In this document: positions 31,659 to 39,615 of the stretch, one piece after another
Layout: each line of letters opens with the position of its first letter
Numbering within the stretch: position 1 is the stretch's first letter
Origin: Chara braunii
Lineage: Eukaryota > Streptophyta > Charophyceae > Charales > Characeae
Assembly: GCA_003427395.1 (NCBI GenBank)
Contig: BFEA01000002.1
Coordinates: 6,838,232 to 6,877,846, forward strand
Direction of reading: 5' to 3'
DNA: 39,615 nucleotides
Translations under genes and position numbers: made by a program
The notes under the pieces: generated by a model
Told to the model about the DNA's origin: nothing
Database searches by the model: none
What the model saw: the letters and a program-made list of their open reading frames with translations, nothing else

Positions 31659-32254
31659 ACAAGGAACAAAGGTCTGTCATAAACCTATAACTTTCACCTG
31701 ACTAAGGAGATACAGACAAGGAAAGTAGTACGAAAGCAAAGTTCACTTAAGTCAGTATACATCAGCTAAAAATAAACGGAATAGTCCACGCGTCTATCAC
31801 TCCTCGACTCTTTGATAATTTTTTTAAGTCAATTAGATTCATTAACCTCTTACCAACTTAAGTTGACAGACGTGCCTATACAGACAAATAACCCGAGTAC
31901 GCAAACAGAAGGAAGGATTCAACATACGCAAACACCTTCCTCGAATCGTTAACCTAACTTCGACCTACTATGTAAGAATATTGCATTCACTAGTTGTATC
32001 ATAGACTCCTAACTATCCTATACCCTAGTCCGTTCTTTAAGGACGCTCGTGGGCAGTCGAAGTTCTAGACAATGCGATTTCCACCAACACTGTCAGAACG
32101 ACTCCAAATATAACTTTCTAATATCTAACGAAATGGTAGTTTTAATTCATATATCATAAGCTATATAAGCTTATTTAAAAGTTATCGTTTTGCGAGGACT
32201 TCAATTTACCAAGCCCGGGTCCGTTCGCATAGGACCCTGGCAGGCAACCGAAGG

Positions 32255-32272
32255 TCCCCGGCAACGGCGCCA
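32255..32272 (-). other. primer binding site of element B (tRNA-Asp)
   Basis: The + strand reads TCCCCGGCAACGGCGCCA, the exact complement of the primer binding site of element A, so both use the same tRNA. It is two bases from the LTR edge at 32275, the same spacing and same GG (as CC here) as in A. It shows that the right-hand LTR is the 5' LTR and that B lies on the - strand. A short hairpin, GGTCC with GGACC, follows within the leader at about 32219-32237. Confidence 0.92.
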
Positions 32273-32274
32273 CC

Positions 32275-35200
32275 TGTTGCGCGCGACGGTCCCTCGCCTT
32301 GATGGGGAGCGTTGAACCTCACGGTCGTGTCACGCAGGATTTATTCCTTGAAAGAACAACAAGTCACTACTCCGACCGTGCGCGCGGGCTATACCTCTCA
32401 CGACGCCCCGCGACAGGTCCGGACGTTGCGAGGTACTGCTCATCTCTACCCGAGGGGCTGTCACCACCCTCTGGTAGGCGTATCCCTGCTGAGCTACCGG
32501 CCCACATGCGAAGGCTTTAACATGCCTTTGTAGAGGTAGGTCGGCCGAGGGCGTTTTCTCGATCGCCGTAGCACAGGTATACGCGCGGTTGAACGCCTAA
32601 GACTGACCCGTTTACGTGTCGGGCATCGGGGTGCTGATCTCCCGAACTGACTTACTGTTAAGGTCGACTTGACTGACGATCTATCACGCATACTAATTTT
32701 TTAATCTATCTGCACATAACCCATAACTTATGTATGTTATAAAATTATTTCAGAGTGATAATTTCAAAAGTTGAGACTGTGGAGGCAAGGAGATGTCTTT
32801 TACATTTTTACACAAACAGAGGCAAACATCAGAATGAACAGAGTTTAACTTTCGAAACAGAAAACAATCAATAGGCTCTTGGCCTTTCAAGCAAACATCA
32901 TGACCAAAGGTAGGCTCGTGGCCTGTCAAATATGCATCAGAATAAANGAATAGGCTCATGGCCTTGCCAATTGTCCTAANCTATTCAGCATCAAGGAGTA
33001 AAGTCGAAACATCCAAACCAAATGTACAAAGGTTACGAGTCGACGAAATNTCTGAGTCGAGGCTCAACATAAGTTCAGCAATGCGAGTAGAGTGAATAAC
33101 ACGTGGTTNNTCTTCTTACTGACCTGCAGANAAAACAAAAGCATTTTGCAATCCTAACAGAGTCAACCATTCATTCACTTCCACACACATTACACTTGTG
33201 CTTCCAAATCCTTCTGCCAGACATTCCTGTTTTGACTCAGTCATTCAAGGACCTCATTTGACCAAACACTGACCCTTCAGACACTGACCCAAAATCAGAA
33301 ATGTCATTTAGAGCAAGGGTTGATGCAAAGTGTGGGTGCAGAAGGTGAGTGAAGGTTGAGTTGGTGAACCAACCTGTTACCATAAGGCACCAGCATGCAG
33401 TCTTGTATAAACTTATAATGAGTCTTCTTGAGTAAGATGACCTGCAATCACACACAGATCTTAAAATCTCAACACCTCCCTCACTATCGCTCTACACGAA
33501 GTTCAACGATGTGAACTTCAATTCTATCTGTGGACTATAATAGAGTCCGATCAAATGTAAGTATGAAGTAAGAAGACTCCGACAGAAGTCTTAACCTCAT
33601 ACTTACTCAAGCAGTAGGATAACTCAGACATGAGTATCCTACCACTGGTTTTAGTCTAGCTGGTTTAGACTTAGACAGACCATGGGATGACCCGCACAGG
33701 AGTACCCCACTTCTAGCCTGTCAACCTGACTATCTAATATATGTACACACGTAGAGACGGGTAATAGGATGTTCCTCACCCTGGAGCCTTATCCTNTCAC
33801 CCGTCCTACATCCATACATCAATCAATCAGCACTTNCACTTGCTCTAGGCCAGCGTGCACAAAGGTGATCTCGGCTCTAGCTAGGAACGGGGTTCACATG
33901 CACATGTCTGATTGTTCTGACAATCAGATCATAACAAACGGTGTAGGTAATAAAATAGTAACAAAAACAAATAATAATAATAATAATAACAATAATAATA
34001 ATAATAATAATCATAGTAAAAAATAATAATAATAATAATAATAATAAAATAATAATAATAATAATAATAATGCAAGTAATATGAGTGAGCACAGTACACC
34101 GAAGACTAAGTCACAATCAAACATACAGAAGTCCAGATAATCATGTAATGAGTAAAAAGTTGAAATGCACTAAGGTTTCATCCAAATAAGAACGACATAG
34201 TGACCTTGTGAGCCAATGTTCAAACCCTCATGCCACATTAATGCAGTATTCAATGTCACTCTTCTCTGCCTGACGTCCAATGCCCAGTCTACACTACACC
34301 TATCCTACCACAGCCGCGTCAACGAGACAGACTCACTTAGACTTCGGAGACCAATGTACATGACGTCTACTCCACAATCGGCCTTTTTCTTGCATCAGGT
34401 ATGTATCTCATCCCCTCTCATCAGACCCTGACCATCCACAAATTATAGCTGTGATTAATACATGAGGCTAATAATAATAATAATAATAATAATATGTTTG
34501 AAACAACCCTCACCTTAGCCGTAGCAGATGCAGGTCCCAGGGCTCGATTCCTAGACCTTATGTACCTATCTACGGTATCAAGTCGACCCTATATGTGCTT
34601 GATCCCGTGACTTGTGTTTGGGCTGTTAATTGTTATCCGCCGTAATTCTATGTCGCTGTCTGAGTTCGGTTTGTAGATCTGTCGAGTAGGGGTCATAGTT
34701 GTGCAGGGTCGTTGCCGCTACAGTCCTAAAAAGGTCAAATCTTCAGACTTTCGGAACGTTCGGAAGTGGCCTTTCGAGCGTTGCTCGCGTTAGACCAGGG
34801 GCAAGTGGGCAAATGGGCAGTCCAACTGTTGTCAAGTCTGCAGTACCCAATCCCAGTCATACTTTGTCCAATCTGCGGGTACCATGTGGGACTGCCTGCA
34901 CTAAGGTCCTGGTGGAGGTCGATGTTGCAGCGGACGTCGTTGCGCGTGCGACTGTTGTCATTGCTAACGTGTGCCCGATTCCTGTCGCTACCTCCGCATA
35001 TGTCCGTAAGTCTATTTTGTATGTCTGTCTGTGTCTGTTGCTACCTGTCGATTTGTCTGTCTGTTTGTTGTCTATCTGTATGTTGTCTGTCTGTCTGTTG
35101 TATGTCTGTCTGTTGTATGTATGTCTGCTGTATGTATGTCTGCATGCATGTCTGTATGTTTGTATTGTAGGTACTCAGACGGCATCAAGACCATGCGGAA

Positions 35201-35887
35201 GGCCCTCGGCTGTGAGCCAATCTGTACAACTGTGGAAGGGTGACCTTAAACCAGACAGCCTCATCAACTACTGCATAAGGCTGGGCATCCGGGTGATCAA
35301 CATTCAGTCTTGCTATGTTGCCTTAACGCCGGCTGGGCGCTAGCTGTTTGCTGATACTGCGTATGACGCCGGACTGTGGCAACATGTTGGCGCTGTCTAC
35401 TATGTGCGCCATGCTTTGCTGATGTGGCGCAGGTCATCTGCCGACCTCGCTGATGTGGCGCAGGCCACTTTTCTGCATTGCTGCTGTGGCACAAGTTATC
35501 TGTCCGCCGTGCTGATGTGGTGCTGCCTCCTGTTCTGCTGTTGACTTGGCATTGGCCATGCCGTCTACCTGCTGACGTGGCATTGGCCATACTGTCTATC
35601 TGCTGATGCGGCGAAGGCCACTCGTCCGCACTGCTAATGTGGCCTGCCACTGGTCTATACCGCTGTTGTGGCACTGCCGCCTGTCTACTGCTGACGCGAC
35701 ATTGGCCATGCTGTCCGTATGTTGATGTGGCACATGCCACTCATCCTTGCTGATGTGGCGTTGCCGCCCGTCTCTACTGTCGACGTGGCATTGGCCACGC
35801 TGTCTACTTGCTGTTGATCCGAGTCTACCTGTACTACGGCATCTAACAAATAACTTTCTGTTTGGGTTTATCACAACAATCAACAAC

Positions 35888-35924
<37 letters not shown>

Positions 35925-36454
35925 GGATCAACACCAATGATGCAAGGAATATGAGTGTGAACGATATACAAAAAACCAAGTTGCAAAATCACACAGCTGT
36001 CGAAGTAGTCGAGTCCTTGCAGAGAGTACAAATGCACCGAAAACCATCCATATAGAGCAATAAAATGAAGTAATGAGGCAATGTCCAAGCCCGTAGGCCA
36101 CACCAACACAGTATCAGAGTCGCTCTCTATCCCTTCTACTTTAGTATTCACTAAAGTATCTTGTCTCCTCAATCAGCCTACACTACTCACCTATCCCTTC
36201 TAGTTTAGTATTCACGCAACGGCTCTCTTCGACACTGGGGGACCAATATACATGACTCTCAACACCATTAGTCGATGTACCAGGTACGTATCTCGTCACC
36301 CTCAATCAGACCTTGGTAATCCCACTCTCGCCTCCTTCCCTGAAGACCACCAAATCACCCGCATCAACCCCTGAAGCATCAACCCCTGAAGCTTCAACCC
36401 CTACACATTACAGGTGGGATTAAAGCACAACAGTAATAATAGTAGTAATAATAA

Positions 36455-36513
<59 letters not shown>

Positions 36514-38568
36514 TAACAATGTAATCAGACCCGCTTTTTTTTCCCGTCAGCATACATGCAACAGATGGTGATTCACCCCGGCGCACTGCGCCCACTCAAA
36601 GCTCAGAGCTATGGAGCCCGATAACACAGTTCAGATGCAAACTCGCTTCGACAGGCTATGGCGCATCATCGCTTGTACATCCCAACTCGTCACTCTGGCT
36701 GATACTGTTCACGCACATTCCACTCTAGATCACCCTGAATACTCCACACACACATACACTTACTAACTTCTAACACTACAGCGGCTATGGCCGCACTATT
36801 AAAGCAAGCTCATACTCATACCCACACACAAATGTACGCACATACACACACATACATACAGACACATACGTATACACACACACACGTACACTCTCACACA
36901 CATACGGGTGAGCACACACACATACATGCAGTAGTAGTGTAGAATTTGTGTTTAGTGGTAGGCACATTTGATCTGCTTATCCTACCGATGGAAGTAGAGT
37001 GAGGCTAGTCGCGGAGTTCACACGTACACACACATACACACACAACTAACAAGTCCGCGGACGAGCGGGGTGTATGCTTCCATAATCTACCGTAGGTTCA
37101 TTTGATTATGCTCGTCCAATCACCGAAAGTAGCGTGAGATCAGCTGAGGGATCGGGGACCTACCGTACAATGCTCGACGCCCCCCCTCTCTTTAATCCAA
37201 TCAGTCGCAATGTGCAGAATAAGGAGACCCCGGCACGGGAGACACGACGGGCATAAGCTTGCATTTGGACGGGTTGGGCGGATAGCAGGTATGTCGCCCT
37301 CTCCTCTCTAATATTTCAACTAATATATATATATATATATATATTCACAAACAAAACTGTTCGGTAAACCGTAGGCAGAGAGAGAGAAGAGGACAACAAA
37401 CGAGGGGCTGTGACAAACTATATATATATATATATATATTATAACTATGAATAAAACATCATAATAATGATAGTAATAATAATAATATAATAATAATAAT
37501 AATAATAGTAATAAATGAACGACAGTGAACCTCCAGAAACCAAGCAGCATCATACACATGAGACCAGATAGTCGTGACCTCGAACCAAAAACAAAATCAT
37601 ATCACAGTTCCACCAAATAAGAGCATACAAAAAGCTCATAATTGACGATGCTGGAATAGTCTCATCGTCATCATCAACGAAGAACCAATGTTGATATCCT
37701 ATCTGGCGCTCGGCGTCCAGACTACAGATGGAAGGATCCCTTATGACATAAGACTGCTTGCACGGTTTGCAGATCCAATCTAGCCTAGACTAAAATGTCG
37801 ATGATGACGTCAACAGCTCCTTAAAGTACGAGCAGATCTCGGCCAATATCGTTCGCCTCAAGCACCAGGTACATCCCCCATATCACTCACAACTTCGATC
37901 CCCCACATAGATGCCACATGCACCCAAGAACCACCATGCGCCCACTTTCCATCACGCAATCCACATCTGCACTTACGCGCACATTCACTTCCTCTCGCGA
38001 CGCTGTCCTTTTTCTCCCGTCATTCTCCCCCTCCATCTTTTCCTCTTTTTTTTTTCTTTACTTCTTTCCCTGTCTTCATTCCCACTCGTCACTTATATAT
38101 ATTTATATATATATATATATATATTAACAAGAATTATAATGATTAATAATAATAATAAAATCAAACAAAGGAAATAAAAGAAAATAAGTAATTAAACACT
38201 AATGTATACTAACCATTTTTCAGGCTATGTGCATTCGTGGAAACAGGGAAAGAATGAGACAACGTGAAACGACCGTGACTGCTTGTTTCGTTGAAGTTTC
38301 ATCAAATCATCAGGAGGCAGATCCCCCCCGGCCTTTCAATTTGAACCATGCATTCCGTTCAGGTATATGGTCTGTATTCTCTATAAGCCCCCCCCTTCTC
38401 TCTCTCTCCCTCTTCCTCTGTCACACTCTCGCATACACACACATAGAGGGATAGATCGGAGACAGGGAAACCTACTCATGGGTCACTGAAGTCCGACGAA
38501 ACAGTCTGGGATAGTCATGCTTCTCCTTAGTGGAGATGTGTGTAGTGAACATGACAGCACACACATAC

Positions 38569-38599
<31 letters not shown>

Positions 38600-38859
38600 T
38601 ACGCACGTAGACACATACACGCGCACGTACAGACAAACACAACTACATACGTACACAGTTACATGCGCACTCACAGACAAACACAACTACACACGTACAG
38701 AGATACATGCGCACTCACACACAGATACACGCACGCACGTAGTAGTGTAGACTAATGCGTTGTAGTTGTAGAATCGTTCGACTCAGCTCATCTTATCGAT
38801 GAAATCGCATGATCAGTCATGTGACAGAGGCGACAAACACAAAAACACACACTCACTCA

Positions 38860-38925
<66 letters not shown>

Positions 38926-39181
38926 CTAGTGTATACACCCACGATATAGCGGTAGGTTCATTTGATTTAGTTCGAGAAGTAAGTTGTGAGTTAGGCGACT
39001 TACTTGTTCTCTTTCTCCCTTCGTCCTTGTCGCCATCGTAGTCGTCGTCGTCGTCGCTACCGCTGTTGTCATCGTCGTCTAGTCGTCAGTGTCGCCGTCG
39101 GATCGCATGGTCAGGTAAGTGTTCTGCTCCCCTCCCCCTCTCTCCTTCTCCTACTTCTTCCTCCTCCTCTTTCTTCTTCTT
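32275..39181 (-). repeat. 5' LTR of element B (interrupted copy)
   Basis: This is colinear with 17580-24626 in direct orientation. The first ~480 bp differ from the left copy at more than twenty positions. The blocks matching about 18140-20370 and 20740-22570 appear identical, N bases included. Differences return in microsatellite-rich parts. A 16-bp deletion lies near 32755, about 35 bp are missing in and around 35070-35200, and the TA/AAT region near 37345-37510 is shorter. An extra ~45-bp segment is present near 37735-37770. Homology ends inside the CTT tract, leaving ~1.5 kb of the expected LTR unaccounted for in the window. Confidence 0.8.
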
Positions 39182-39615
39182 TTCAACAGAAAAAATGTGG
39201 GAAAATTTCATCAAGTTTTCAACTCGGTCGCCGCGCCGGACCAGCATTGGAACGACGACAAATGCTGTGGCCAACCGTTGGAGCATCACCGTTTTATGTT
39301 TCCAACCGTTTGATCAACACGCGGCCAACGTGTTTCCAACATTTGTTCAACGTTGGTCCAACATCTTTCCAACACGTTTCCAACACGTGTGCGTTGAAAC
39401 AAAAGTGCTATTAGGTTCCCATGACTGAAGTTGACTAATGCGGGCGAATTTAGGCACAATCGCATTGAATCCACCTGAATTGGCCCGCAGTTGTCAACTG
39501 GTGGGTTTGGAGGAGGTGCGCGGGTCAACAATTGTGAACGCGCACCGAATACATCAAAAAATTGGAGCCCACGAAAGAGGGTCGCACCCCCGGGCAAAGG
39601 AAGATGAGGCCGGTC
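39182..39615. other. unrelated sequence interrupting the 5' LTR of B
   Basis: From about 39182 the sequence no longer follows the left LTR. It contains a degenerate short repeat of phrases such as GTTTCCAACACG and TTCCAACATTTG (39295-39395), then unique sequence to the window end. It may be the edge of another insertion or a rearrangement. I recognise no gene or element terminus. Confidence 0.5.

Larger units (their letters stand above)
26141..32254 (-). mobile_element. internal region of element B, largely non-coding
   Basis: About 6.1 kb, mostly AT-rich, lie between the inner edge of the 3' LTR and the primer binding site. No gag, protease, RT, RNase H or integrase motif appears in any frame; the longest frames are about 110-125 codons. 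Large LTRs, a primer binding site and a non-coding interior match the LARD class (large retrotransposon derivatives) known from grasses. The region holds tandem repeats (27053-27262, 30657-31430) and many hairpins, for example CACTGT 26760-26765 with 26778-26783, CCCGTATTG with CAATAACGGG at 26787-26811, and a long one at 28289-28340. I found no clear polypurine tract next to 26140. Between 28560 and 30650 I see only AT-rich sequence. Confidence 0.65.

Noticed and set aside
39184-39188. CAACA as the true end of the 5' LTR of B, pairing with TGTTG at 32275
   Set aside because: The left copy continues past this point to a terminus shared with element A, and the 5 bp after 39188 do not match the 5 bp before 17580. 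The CAACA is probably coincidental, though not fully excluded.

Overview
The window is nuclear DNA from a repeat-rich eukaryote and most likely a charophyte green alga. The gag zinc-knuckle region, the post-integrase protein and the plant tRNA-Asp primer binding sites resemble, from memory, the retroelements that fill the Chara braunii genome; I could not run a search to confirm this. No host gene, tRNA or rRNA is evident. Almost everything belongs to two related LTR retrotransposons, one nested in the other.

Element A (+ strand) has a very long 5' LTR at 1555-8392, a tRNA-Asp primer binding site at 8395-8412, and then gag, protease, reverse transcriptase, RNase H and integrase at 8804-15365. 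This is a Ty3/gypsy order with no chromodomain. A further long reading frame, ORF3, follows integrase at 15554-17579. All coding parts are dead: eight in-frame stops (seven TAG, one TGA), three frameshifts, and a lysine where integrase needs its third catalytic acid. The 3' LTR of A lies outside the window.

Element B (- strand) is inserted into ORF3 of A at position 17580. Its 3' LTR is 17580-26140, its largely non-coding internal region is 26141-32274 with a tRNA-Asp primer binding site at 32255-32272 (- strand), and its 5' LTR runs from 32275 to about 39181. There a different sequence begins inside a CTT tract and continues to the window end. The LTR is about 8.6 kb. The two LTR families share both termini: a TGTCGG start, an identical 18-bp subterminal palindrome 11 nt inside, a shared 13-mer about 55 nt from the other end, and the same two-base spacer before the same primer binding site. 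B therefore looks like a non-autonomous (LARD-like) relative of A that could have used A-type proteins.

The least expected signal is structural. Both elements carry runs of short, nearly perfect inverted repeats. The best is a series of nine hairpins at 5155-5884, spaced about 65-112 bp apart, with a conserved ATAAGATT-type loop and stems that change sequence but keep pairing. A second hairpin class has a C(A/C)CGGGAG-like loop and lies in the internal region and LTR of B. A U6 snRNA-like sequence sits inside the LTR of A at 2870-2955. A quality warning: the two LTRs of B carry N bases at identical relative positions inside blocks that look identical, while the flanking LTR parts differ by several percent, so part of this duplication may be an assembly product.
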